34,406 bases of DNA from DASQBT01 sp049578545 (GTDB lineage: Bacteria; Pseudomonadota; Gammaproteobacteria; Burkholderiales; Thiobacillaceae), in NCBI GenBank assembly GCA_049578545.1, contig JBAUMF010000080.1:1-34406 (forward strand). The letters run 5' to 3'. The translations under genes were made by a program, and so were the position numbers. Every line of letters starts with the position of its first letter. Positions within the stretch are counted from its first letter, which is position 1. The notes beneath the pieces are model-generated. The model worked only from the letters and a program-made list of their open reading frames with translations. It ran no database searches and had not been told where the DNA came from. Positions 16,531-23,745 of this stretch are shown here, in pieces.

Positions 16531-17313
16531 ATGGACCATATGCCAAAGGTAGCGGTGCACAAGTTCAGTTCCTGCGACGGTTGCCAGCTGGCCTTCCTTA
16601 ACATGGGACCGGATTTGCTCAAGCTGACTGAATTTGTTGAGCTGGTGCACTTTGCCGAGGCAGGTCTACTGGCGCCGGATGCTGAAGTGGATCTGGCGTT
16701 TATAGAAGGCAGCATTTCCACGGCCGACGACGTGGAGCGCATCCAGCGCATTCGCAAGCAGAGTCGAATGCTGGTTGCCATCGGTGCGTGCGCGACCGCA
16801 GGCGGTGTGCAGGCTTTGCGCAACGGCCCGCACAGCGTGCACTGGCTGGCCAGCCTCTATCAGAACCCGGAACATGTTGAGAGTCTGCCCACCTCCACGC
16901 CCATCGGCGCCCACGTCAGAGTGGATTACGAATTGTTTGGCTGCCCGGTGACGAGTGAACAGGTGCTGGCTGTCGTCAATTCGTTGACGCTTGGTGTAAC
17001 GCCCCATGTCACGAGCGAAAAGGTCTGCGTCGAATGCAAGCGGCGGGGCTTGACCTGTGTCATGGTGAGCAAGGGCATTCCCTGCATGGGTCCCGTTACC
17101 CATGGCGGTTGTGGTGCCTTGTGTCCAAGCCTGGGTCGTGACTGTTACGGCTGTTTTGGCCCGGCGGAACTGGCCAACACCGATTCACTGACGCGCCAGT
17201 TCAAATCGCTTGGCCTAAGCGACGAGGCCATCGCTCAACGGTATGGATCCATCAACAGTTTCGCGCCAACTTTTTTTGCTGCAGCGGACAGGGCATTGGA
17301 AAGAAATGGCTGA
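16531..17313 (+). CDS. hydD: Group 3b [NiFe] hydrogenase small (delta) subunit
   Basis: The 260-aa small subunit carries the iron-sulfur relay between the NiFe site and the diaphorase module. The proximal cluster motif is SSCDGCQ with Cys15 and Cys18, continued by a GACAT segment and FGCPV. The distal clusters are supplied by CVECKRRGLTC and GIPCMGPVTHGGCGALCPSLGRDCYGC-like cysteines in the C-terminal half. No twin-arginine leader is present, which fits a cytoplasmic group 3 enzyme and excludes periplasmic uptake hydrogenases. It starts 7 nt after hydG and overlaps the large-subunit start by 8 nt. Confidence 0.93.
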   Translation: MDHMPKVAVHKFSSCDGCQLAFLNMGPDLLKLTEFVELVHFAEAGLLAPDAEVDLAFIEGSISTADDVERIQRIRKQSRMLVAIGACATAGGVQALRNGPHSVHWLASLYQNPEHVESLPTSTPIGAHVRVDYELFGCPVTSEQVLAVVNSLTLGVTPHVTSEKVCVECKRRGLTCVMVSKGIPCMGPVTHGGCGALCPSLGRDCYGCFGPAELANTDSLTRQFKSLGLSDEAIAQRYGSINSFAPTFFAAADRALERNG

Positions 17314-18604
17314 CCAGCAAAGGACCGTATCGATCCATGTGCCAGTATTGACCCGGGTCGAAGGGGAGGGGGCGCTACATCTGCACATCAGTCGAGGCCG
17401 CATTGAAGAACTGAAACTGCAGATTTACGAGCCGCCACGCTTCTTTGAAAAATTCCTCGAAGGCCGCTCCTTTCAGGAAGTACCGGATCTGGTAGCGCGC
17501 ATCTGCGGAATCTGCCCCGTCGCCTACCAGATCACCGCTGCGCAAACTCTGGAAAAGCTGTTTGGTGTTGAGCTGTCACCTTGGGCCAGGGCCATGCGCC
17601 GTGCCATGTATTGCGGCGAATGGATACAAAGCCACAGCCTGCATATCCATCTGCTCGCGGCACCAGATTTCTTCGGCTATGACAGCGCCATCGCCATGGC
17701 GAAAGACCATCCGGATGTGATTCGCCGCGGCCTGAAATTACAGGCAGCGGGCAATGCCCTCATGGATCTGTTCGGTGCCCGGTCAGTGCATCCAGTCGGG
17801 GTGAAAGTCGGTGGCTTTCATCATGCCCCGACCAAGGAGCAGGTCGGACGCATGCTGGAACAGCTCGACGAGGCGCTGCCACTGGCCGAAGAACTGGTGC
17901 GTTGGGCCGCGGCCATTGTCATGCCCCAGGATGACCAGGTTTTTAGCAGCGTGGCGGTGAGCGATGGCCACTATGGCATTGAATCCGGAGCCATTGCCTC
18001 CAGCCAGGCGATGTCGATACCGGCAGAAGAATTCGAGCAGCGCTTTATTGAATACCAGGCGCCTCATTCGACCGCGTTCTTCAGCCACCTGGATGGCCAG
18101 CCCTATCTGGTAGGACCGTTGGCCCGCATGAACCTGAACGTGAAACAACTGCCCGCCTCAATCCAGGCCCTCCTGGCCGAAACCATACTGATATTCCCAA
18201 GCACCAACATGTTCATGAGCATGGCGGCCCGCGCGGTGGAGATTCTTTATGCGCTTGGCGAAGCACGCCGCCTGCTGCAACATTATGAACGCCCGGCGCG
18301 TCCCGATGTGAATGTCAGTCCAAGGGCAGGGGTCGCCATGGGCTGCACGGAAGCGCCGCGCGGGCTGCTCTGGCATCGCTATGAAACCGATGCAGACGGG
18401 CGCATCTTGTCTGCGCGCATTGTTCCACCCACCAGTCAGAACCAAACCCGCATCGAAGAGGACCTGCGGCTTTCGCTGACAGCCTTTGGCCTGGATCATG
18501 AGGACAGCGCGCTGCGGCTGCACTGCGAAAAAGTCATCCGCAATTACGATCCCTGCATTTCATGCGCGACCCATTTCCTTCGGCTCGACGTTGAGCGTCA
18601 ATAA
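17306..18604 (+). CDS. hydA: Group 3b [NiFe] hydrogenase large (alpha) subunit
   Basis: The 432-aa catalytic subunit binds the NiFe(CN)2CO centre and interconverts H2 with protons and electrons. Both conserved cysteine pairs are intact: RICGICP with Cys67 and Cys70, and DPCISC with Cys417 and Cys420. VLTRVEGEGALH (L0 region) is near the N-terminus. After DPCISCATH (His423) a 9-residue extension FLRLDVERQ is present, which is the part removed by the maturation protease after nickel insertion. An in-frame ATG at 17243 lies deep in hydD and is not preferred; MADQQRTVSIHVPVLTRVEGEG starts at 17306 after a GGAAAG ribosome binding site. Cytoplasmic. Confidence 0.95.
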   Translation: MADQQRTVSIHVPVLTRVEGEGALHLHISRGRIEELKLQIYEPPRFFEKFLEGRSFQEVPDLVARICGICPVAYQITAAQTLEKLFGVELSPWARAMRRAMYCGEWIQSHSLHIHLLAAPDFFGYDSAIAMAKDHPDVIRRGLKLQAAGNALMDLFGARSVHPVGVKVGGFHHAPTKEQVGRMLEQLDEALPLAEELVRWAAAIVMPQDDQVFSSVAVSDGHYGIESGAIASSQAMSIPAEEFEQRFIEYQAPHSTAFFSHLDGQPYLVGPLARMNLNVKQLPASIQALLAETILIFPSTNMFMSMAARAVEILYALGEARRLLQHYERPARPDVNVSPRAGVAMGCTEAPRGLLWHRYETDADGRILSARIVPPTSQNQTRIEEDLRLSLTAFGLDHEDSALRLHCEKVIRNYDPCISCATHFLRLDVERQ

Positions 18605-19049
18605 ACCCGTGCACATCATCGGCATCGGCTCTCCATTCGGGGACGACCAGGCCGGCTGGCGGGTGGCAGAGGCCCTGAAGAACCGCCTGCCACCTGAAAT
18701 TACAGTCGTCCAACTCGATCGGCCGGGTAGCTCGTTGATTTCCATTCTGGAAGATGTAGACAGGGTGATATTGATCGATGCCATGCAGGCTGGTGGCAAT
18801 CCCGGAGACATGCGCCACTTTTCCGATGACGAGTGGACAGACTATCGAACGGGTTTGTCCACTCATGGTCTGGGCGTGTTCGAGGCATTGATGCTTGCCC
18901 GAGAATTGGACTGCCTGCCTGAAAAGCTTGATCTTTATGGCATTGAGATAGGCTCCGCCAGGCCTGGAGATCCGCCTTCTCAAGCGGTCCTTTCAGCCGC
19001 AGGAAAACTCGCGGATAGAATCACAAGCGACTGGCAGCAGCTGAAATAG
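18591..19049 (+). CDS. Hydrogenase maturation endopeptidase (HycI/HyaD family)
   Basis: A 152-aa nickel-dependent protease that trims the large-subunit C-terminus. The N-terminal motif GIGSPFGDDQAG (11-22) corresponds to the family GxGNxLxxDDGxG, and the other expected nickel ligands lie in LIDAMQAG (Asp about 64) and STHGLG (His about 92). The frame is open further upstream into hydA, but homology begins at about VHIIGIG, so the start is either TTG at 18591 or GTG at 18609, 4 nt after the hydA stop. No accessory hyp genes are in the window and must be elsewhere. Its position directly after hydA fixes its likely substrate. Confidence 0.85.
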   Translation: MSVNKPVHIIGIGSPFGDDQAGWRVAEALKNRLPPEITVVQLDRPGSSLISILEDVDRVILIDAMQAGGNPGDMRHFSDDEWTDYRTGLSTHGLGVFEALMLARELDCLPEKLDLYGIEIGSARPGDPPSQAVLSAAGKLADRITSDWQQLK

Positions 19050-19411
19050 GCTTACACAAAGATGTCCATTGGTTTCGAACGCAACTGATGAAAGATGGAT
19101 GGATGGTTTTCTGCCATCGCTGGCGTCCAGGCCGTGACGCCCGTTAGGGGAATGTCAGCAATCGGGAAAGGCTGTGTCGGGCTGGACGCAGCCAAGAGCA
19201 ACCAATTAGTCCGGCACCAGAAAATGTCCGAAATTTAGGCCAAAGCCGACCGTCAACCAAAGGAGAAAGCAGTGTCGAATTTCTTTACACAATCCAGTGC
19301 ATGTGGTCTGACTTCACGAATAACACACTGAAAAAACTGAGTATTCTCAATTGGCATGAATTATGCGAATTCTTCATCATGCCCTGGCTTTGGGGTTTCA
19401 AGGAGAATCCA
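19050..19411 (+). promoter_or_regulatory. Regulatory region between hydrogenase protease and PEP-CTERM gene
   Basis: 362 bp without a convincing gene. It holds two dyads upstream of the sigma-54 promoter: GGCGTC (19122-19127) with GACGCC (19136-19141), and GGCTGTGTC (19170-19178) with GACGCAGCC (19185-19193), the latter a 9-bp stem with one T-G pair. They lie about 170-240 bp upstream of the -24/-12 element, within range for enhancer-binding protein sites. The first could alternatively be a weak terminator for the hydrogenase operon. Confidence 0.4.
19351..19367 (+). promoter_or_regulatory. Sigma-54 (RpoN) -24/-12 promoter of the PEP-CTERM operon
   Basis: TTGGCATGAATTATGCG contains the GG of the -24 element (19353-19354) and the GC of the -12 element (19365-19366) separated by exactly 10 nt, and matches TGGCAyr-N4-nTGC well. 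Transcription would start near 19378, giving a leader of about 34 nt to the ATG at 19412. RpoN together with the PrsK/PrsR two-component system is an established association with PEP-CTERM proteins. Confidence 0.75.
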
Positions 19412-19585
19412 ATGAAACAATTAGTTCTGACATTCATCGTGGGCCTGGCGAGCCTTCCTGCTCTGGCGGGAGCGGGAGTAGTAGGAGACTTCACTACAGT
19501 TCCAGAACCCGGTGTGTTGCCCCTGCTGGCTATCGGCACCGTCGGTGGACTGGTGCTTTGGGCCCGCAACAGGAAGAAGAAGTAG
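19412..19585 (+). CDS. 57-aa PEP-CTERM sorting-signal microprotein
   Basis: The protein is almost nothing but sorting signals. Residues 1-19 or 1-21 are a signal peptide (MKQLVLTFIVGLASLPALA), residues 31-33 are the PEP motif (VPEPG), 35-51 a hydrophobic helix, and 52-57 the basic end RNRKKK. This is the tripartite exosortase substrate tail. Only about ten residues (Gly/Val-rich, with DFTT) separate the two signals, so the mature exported part is tiny. A strong AAGGAG ribosome binding site stands before the ATG and a sigma-54 promoter about 50 nt upstream. Small PEP-CTERM proteins under RpoN control have been linked to floc and biofilm formation. The exosortase itself is not in the window. 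Confidence 0.85.
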   Translation: MKQLVLTFIVGLASLPALAGAGVVGDFTTVPEPGVLPLLAIGTVGGLVLWARNRKKK

Positions 19586-19607
19586 CCCCGGTTTCTACGA
19601 AGGACGG

Positions 19608-20432
19608 ATGGACCTCCTGGCGCAACTCAGCGAAACCAGTCTCAGCTTCTACATCCTGCTGGCTGGGTTCGGTCTAGTGGCGACTTGGGAGGGACTCCGG
19701 CCCCTTCGTCCCGCTAGCGTATCCACGTCCCGGCGCTGGCGGAACAACTTCCTTTGGTACATCCTCAACGGATTGTTTCTTCGCTGGGTGCTGCCGGCCT
19801 CGGCTATCGGCTGGAGCATCCTCTCAGCGGAGCGCGGATGGGGGTTTCTTTCCAGTTTAGGGCTGCCGACATGGATCGGACTCGGGCTAGGCCTGCTAGC
19901 GCTGGACTTGGCCCTCTATTTTGCTCATGTCCTGCTGCACAAATCCAAGCTACTGTGGCGTCTGCATGCTGTGCACCACAGCGATGTGGATTTCGACTGC
20001 ACTACCGGGTTTCGCTTTCATCCTCTTGAAGGTCTTTTTACCCAAGCGATCATGCTAACGGTCATCTCGAGCATGGGTATTCCTCCCTTGGCTGTCGCGT
20101 TGTACGTAACGTGGCTTGGCTTGCAGAACCTGTACGGCCATGCCAATGTCCATTTCCCCACCAAGCTTGAAAAGGTGCTGCGCTGGCTGGTAGTCACCCC
20201 CGACATGCATCGGGTGCATCATTCTGCCCGTCTCGAGGAAAGCAATCGTAATTTCGGGATTATTCTGCCCTGGTGGGACAGACTTTTCCACACCTATCAG
20301 GCTGATCCCCTGCATGGCCACGAAGGGATGCAAATCGGCTTGGACTGGCGGCGACAGGAGGGGAGTTTGTCCGAGCTATTGCTCTTACCGTTCAAGGCCC
20401 AGTTTCCGCCGGTGCGGTTCGAAATCGATTGA
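19608..20432 (+). CDS. Sterol desaturase / fatty acid hydroxylase family membrane enzyme
   Basis: A 274-aa integral membrane di-iron oxygenase homologue. The histidine boxes are in family order: HVLLH (107-111), HAVHH (120-124) and HRVHH (201-205), with HANVHFP between the second and third. Hydrophobic segments occur at about 10-28, 45-65, 78-102 and 145-165. Such enzymes hydroxylate or desaturate lipid substrates using O2; the substrate here is unknown. The ATG at 19608 has AAGGA upstream and lies 22 nt after the PEP-CTERM stop, so both genes should share the sigma-54 promoter. An open frame upstream of this ATG overlaps the PEP-CTERM gene and is not used. Confidence 0.88.
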   Translation: MDLLAQLSETSLSFYILLAGFGLVATWEGLRPLRPASVSTSRRWRNNFLWYILNGLFLRWVLPASAIGWSILSAERGWGFLSSLGLPTWIGLGLGLLALDLALYFAHVLLHKSKLLWRLHAVHHSDVDFDCTTGFRFHPLEGLFTQAIMLTVISSMGIPPLAVALYVTWLGLQNLYGHANVHFPTKLEKVLRWLVVTPDMHRVHHSARLEESNRNFGIILPWWDRLFHTYQADPLHGHEGMQIGLDWRRQEGSLSELLLLPFKAQFPPVRFEID

Positions 20433-20602
20433 TTACGGACAGCTAGCACCGTCGACCATCGCAAGATGAAGAATCACTCAACGTCATGGCGGCCTCGTAG
20501 GCGCTGATTGCGTTACAGCCACATTTGTTTGGACATGAATTTATGGGTCTAAGACCTCAGGTATGGAATAGGCCTAGCGAGCGCGGGTTCGAGGTCATGT
20601 TC

Positions 20603-20618
20603 GGCATCAATGGATGCC
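20603..20618 (+). other. Palindromic hairpin upstream of the exported toroid gene
   Basis: GGCATC (20603-20608) and GATGCC (20613-20618) form a perfect 6-bp stem with an AATG loop, 80 bp before the next start codon. The rest of the 20433-20698 gap shows no gene. It may be an operator or a leader structure. Confidence 0.3.
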
Positions 20619-20698
20619 ATGCAGCAAGTAAATAATGATGCATCTACCGACAGGGCAATGCTGGAAAATATGTCGGATACGAAGCCGGAAAGCATGAA

Positions 20699-21949
20699 AT
20701 GAGGCCGCTTAACGTAATCTCTTGCACCACCACGGCACTGCTCCTGTTTGCTTTTGGTGAATATGCATTTGCAATATCCAGTGACTACTCCGATTCGATA
20801 AAGCTCGCCGTTAACCGCTGGTTAGCTGTTCAGAAACCATCCGGACTACTGCCCTACGGCTTTGATTTCCTCGAAAATGAGGAATCCGAGCCGAACACCC
20901 TGTCAGCCGCAAACCTTACACGTCAAACGGGAACGGCGGCTGTGCTTGCGGACTATTACACGCTAACAAACGATCAGCGTGCGCGTCCGGCGATTCGGCA
21001 ATTTATACAGGCTTTCGGCCGCTATTCACTGCCGATTGGCAAGAGCAGGGTGCAAGCGCTTGTCGAAAGAGCCCATCTGCTGTCCATGCCATTTGGGCGA
21101 TACAAGATCCAGGCCACACTAAATCGGTTCGGCCTTCTTTACGAAACAGAGGGAGCAGGAAAGGTTTTGTCGCCCAGCGGTGATTACAGCAAGGCATATG
21201 CGGGAACGGTCGCCCTTGCGCTGCTAACAGAACTGCGTTATTCCCAGACCAGTGGGGACAATAGCTTCGCCAATCTGCGGCATGCCTGGTTGGAAGGGCT
21301 TATCGGACTTCGGATTCCTGGGGACGGCTTCCGGCAATTCCCGACTTCCATTGATACGACCCCATATTATGACGGTGAGGCCTGGCTGGCTCTGGCCCAG
21401 TACCATCGCGCCTTTCCCCAGGACCAGCACGTGAGCGAACTCCTGACTGATGTGGACGATGCGCTTATAGAGAAATATAGGGGTGAATTCAAGATCGCAT
21501 TTTTCAGCTGGGGCGCCATGGTAGCGGCGGCGCGATTCGCTGATACGAAAGAGCGGAAATTCCTTGATTTCATTAAGGCTCAGACGTCGACATTCCTCGA
21601 TCGCAAGAAGGATCATGTCGATAACGACAACACCTGCGCGTCAGTTGAAGGAGTCGCCGATGCCTTGGGTTCTTTGCTCAATGCTGGGGAAGGCGGCAGC
21701 GAATTGGCGACGCGGGCAAGGGAATGGGTCGCGACGGAAATGCGAAAGGTGAAACAACTGCAAATTCAGCCAGGGCAGAAAGAGCTGATCTTCTCTACCG
21801 CCCGCATCATTGCGCCACGTATGCAAGAATTTACTGGCAGCTTCCGTGGTGGAGTCTATGCTGCCAACACACAGGTTGACTTGACTGCTCACTGCGTATC
21901 CGCAATGGTGAAGCTCACAAGATATAGCGGAATGTCTTCGGGAAATTGA
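20699..21949 (+). CDS. Exported protein of unknown function, probable alpha/alpha toroid
   Basis: A 416-aa protein with a signal peptide (hydrophobic TTTALLLFAFGEYAFA, cleavage near residue 25). I do not recognise the family. Similar hydrophobic helix units recur at regular intervals: GTAAVLADYYTLTND, GTVALALLTELRYSQ, YDGEAWLALAQYHRAFPQD, SWGAMVAAARFADTKE and SVEGVADALGSLLNAG. This pattern is typical of (alpha/alpha)6 barrels such as sugar epimerases, lyases and glycoside hydrolases. A conserved-looking N-terminal segment reads KPSGLLPYGFDFLENEESEP. Cys residues are very few (NTCAS and HCVS in the mature part). GGAAAG precedes the ATG. Polysaccharide metabolism is a reasonable guess given the PEP-CTERM neighbour, but it is only a guess. 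Confidence 0.8.
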   Translation: MRPLNVISCTTTALLLFAFGEYAFAISSDYSDSIKLAVNRWLAVQKPSGLLPYGFDFLENEESEPNTLSAANLTRQTGTAAVLADYYTLTNDQRARPAIRQFIQAFGRYSLPIGKSRVQALVERAHLLSMPFGRYKIQATLNRFGLLYETEGAGKVLSPSGDYSKAYAGTVALALLTELRYSQTSGDNSFANLRHAWLEGLIGLRIPGDGFRQFPTSIDTTPYYDGEAWLALAQYHRAFPQDQHVSELLTDVDDALIEKYRGEFKIAFFSWGAMVAAARFADTKERKFLDFIKAQTSTFLDRKKDHVDNDNTCASVEGVADALGSLLNAGEGGSELATRAREWVATEMRKVKQLQIQPGQKELIFSTARIIAPRMQEFTGSFRGGVYAANTQVDLTAHCVSAMVKLTRYSGMSSGN

Positions 21950-21950
21950 C

Positions 21951-22109
21951 GTGCTGGGAGATTGGATTGCACACCAGGAAGGTCTGCTTCAAGAGTTATC
22001 CAAGCTGGTCAGGCAGGCATGTGTGAAGGGCGGTGGGCCGAAAGCGCCACTACAACATTTTTCAGAAGTAGTCATTGCAAGGCATCCAGTATCGGGGGGA
22101 GCCCAATAG
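21951..22109 (+). CDS. Possible 52-aa small protein downstream of the exported toroid
   Basis: A GTG start lies one base after the toroid stop codon and opens a 52-codon frame ending at TAG 22107-22109. It reads LGDWIAHQEGLLQELSKLV and continues with a mixed, protein-like composition. No family is recognised. GGGAAA upstream could serve as a ribosome binding site inside the preceding gene. Chance open frames of this length occur, so support is mainly the coupled position and composition. A truncated remnant of a larger gene is an alternative. Confidence 0.3.
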   Translation: MLGDWIAHQEGLLQELSKLVRQACVKGGGPKAPLQHFSEVVIARHPVSGGAQ

Positions 22110-22145
22110 CTGAAATAGCCGATGTCCCGACTATCGTCGCGACAT

Positions 22146-23057
22146 TTAAGGTCGAAAATCTTCGCGCCGCAACAGAAACACAAACTGATCCCCGCCACTG
22201 GTTTCCAGCCAGGTAAAGGGAAGGTGAGGGAATGCGGCTTCCAGCGCGTCGCGATTGTGGCCGATCTCTGCGATCAACAATCCGTCCGGATTAAGATGCC
22301 TCGGTGCTTCTGCAAGAATCCGGCGAATATGATCCAGACCGTCCTTGCCGCTGGCCAGCGCCAGTGCCGGCTCGCGCTGGTATTCCTGTGGCAGCTCAGC
22401 CATTGAGGGCTCGTTCACATAGGGCGGGTTGGTGACAATGAGATCATAATTTCTGCCCTTGAGCTTCTTCATCAGGTCGGACTGGATCAGGTGTACCTGC
22501 TCCTGCAGGCCATAATCCGCCACATTCCTTTTCGCCACATCCAGCGCATCGGTTGAAAGATCCACCGCATCAACGGATACATTCGGGAAGGCGTGGGCCA
22601 TCAGGATGGCGAGACAGCCGGAGCCGGTGCAGACATCCAGCGCAGCATGAATCGATTCCGGATTATCGACCCAGGGCGCCAACTGTTCCCTGAGCAACTC
22701 GGCAATGAAGGAGCGGGGCACAATCACGCGCTCGTCAACATAAAAGCGGTACTCGCCCAGCCAGGCTTCATGCGTCAGATAGGCGGCGGGTACGCGTTCC
22801 TTCACGCGTCGCTCCAGCACAGCTTTGAGCTGCTCTGCTTCGGCATGTGTCAGGCTGGCATCCAGAAACGGTTCCAGCCGATCCAGCGGGAGGTGCAGGG
22901 TATGCAGGATGAGATACGCCGCCTCGTCAAACGCATTGTCCGAACCATGGCCAAAAAACAGCCCTGCTTCGTTGAATCGTGACACGGCAAAACGCAGCCA
23001 GTCACGCACGGTGATAAGCGATTCGGTGTCCCTGAAAGGGTCTGAAGATTTAGCCAT
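22146..23057 (-). CDS. prmB: Ribosomal protein L3 N5-glutamine methyltransferase
   Basis: A 303-aa SAM-dependent methyltransferase of the HemK family. The SAM-binding motif I is ALDVCTGSGCLAI (about 139-151) and the catalytic glutamine-binding motif is NPPY in DLIVTNPPYVNEPSM. The N-terminal helical domain contains the region TVRDWLRFAVSRFNEAGLFFGHG, typical of PrmB rather than PrmC, and VPRSFIAELL is the PrmB version of the pre-motif. It modifies a glutamine of ribosomal protein L3 and affects ribosome assembly. It is convergent with the small ORF upstream on the plus strand and divergent from the CarS-like gene. Confidence 0.92.
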   Translation of the reverse strand: MAKSSDPFRDTESLITVRDWLRFAVSRFNEAGLFFGHGSDNAFDEAAYLILHTLHLPLDRLEPFLDASLTHAEAEQLKAVLERRVKERVPAAYLTHEAWLGEYRFYVDERVIVPRSFIAELLREQLAPWVDNPESIHAALDVCTGSGCLAILMAHAFPNVSVDAVDLSTDALDVAKRNVADYGLQEQVHLIQSDLMKKLKGRNYDLIVTNPPYVNEPSMAELPQEYQREPALALASGKDGLDHIRRILAEAPRHLNPDGLLIAEIGHNRDALEAAFPHLPFTWLETSGGDQFVFLLRREDFRP

Positions 23058-23196
23058 GGCCCTATTCTATTTTGGATCAGGCATGCGGTGCCAACGCTTC
23101 TTGTAGCAAAAACTCGTCTTCCTCTCATCAGAATATGACTTCAGCTTGTGTGAAAAAGCGTACCGAAGCAAGGCCACTCGCGTCTAGAATTCCCGC

Positions 23197-23706
23197 ATGC
23201 ATGATCTCCTCTTCAAAGTAGCGCAGTTGCTCTATTTCGTATTGCCAGCCTATATAGCGAATATGGCGCCCCCGTTCGTGAAATACTGGAGAGGCTGGAA
23301 TCGTCCGATCAGCAGGAGATGGCTCGGGGAGCACAAGACGGTCGTTGGGTTCATCTTTGGAATCCTTGCTGCGCTATTCACCACCTACGTGCAGTCTCGA
23401 CTCAACTGGAGCGGAAGTCTTGCCTCGAACATCGATTGGCGCCTGATTGGCGCCGCGCTGGGTTTCGGCGCAATGGGCGGAGACTCGCTCAAGAGTCTGT
23501 TCAAACGGGCGCGCGGAATTGCACCGGGGCAATCGTGGATGCCGGCAGACCAGCTGGATTTCATTGTGGGGGCACTCATTCTCGCACTGCCCTGGGTGCG
23601 ACCGGGCTGGCCAGAGCTCATCATAGTGCTTGCCATCACATTTGCCGGCCACGTCGCGGTGAACCACTTGGCTTACTGGCTGAAGATTCGCGATACCAAG
23701 TGGTAG
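23197..23706 (+). CDS. CDP-archaeol synthase (CarS)-like membrane protein
   Basis: A 169-aa integral membrane protein of the CarS (DUF46) family. In archaea CarS transfers CMP to digeranylgeranylglyceryl phosphate. Conserved features are LYFVLPAYIANMAPP at the N-terminus, LGEHKTVVGFIFGILA (about 43-58), the GAALGFGAMGGDSLKSLFKRARGI segment (about 86-109) with the acidic residue after GG, and PADQLDFIVGALI. Four membrane segments are visible. Bacterial members of this length exist but their substrate is unknown, and bacteria do not normally make archaeol; a role on another polyprenyl or glycerol lipid phosphate is inference. It stands alone, divergent from prmB and convergent with the amide-ligase cluster. 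Confidence 0.82.
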   Translation: MHDLLFKVAQLLYFVLPAYIANMAPPFVKYWRGWNRPISRRWLGEHKTVVGFIFGILAALFTTYVQSRLNWSGSLASNIDWRLIGAALGFGAMGGDSLKSLFKRARGIAPGQSWMPADQLDFIVGALILALPWVRPGWPELIIVLAITFAGHVAVNHLAYWLKIRDTKW

Positions 23707-23745
23707 CGCTGGCCGGTTTTGATCAGGTACCTTGACTGGCAGCGC

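Noticed and set aside
14569..19049. Group 3d (HoxYH) or group 4 hydrogenase
   Set aside because: The subunit set (two-cluster iron-sulfur beta, FNR-like gamma, small, large) matches group 3b; there are no NuoEFG-like or membrane subunits.
20603..20620. Second sigma-54 promoter upstream of the toroid gene
   Set aside because: GG and GC are separated by 11 nt instead of 10, and the match is explained by a palindromic hairpin.
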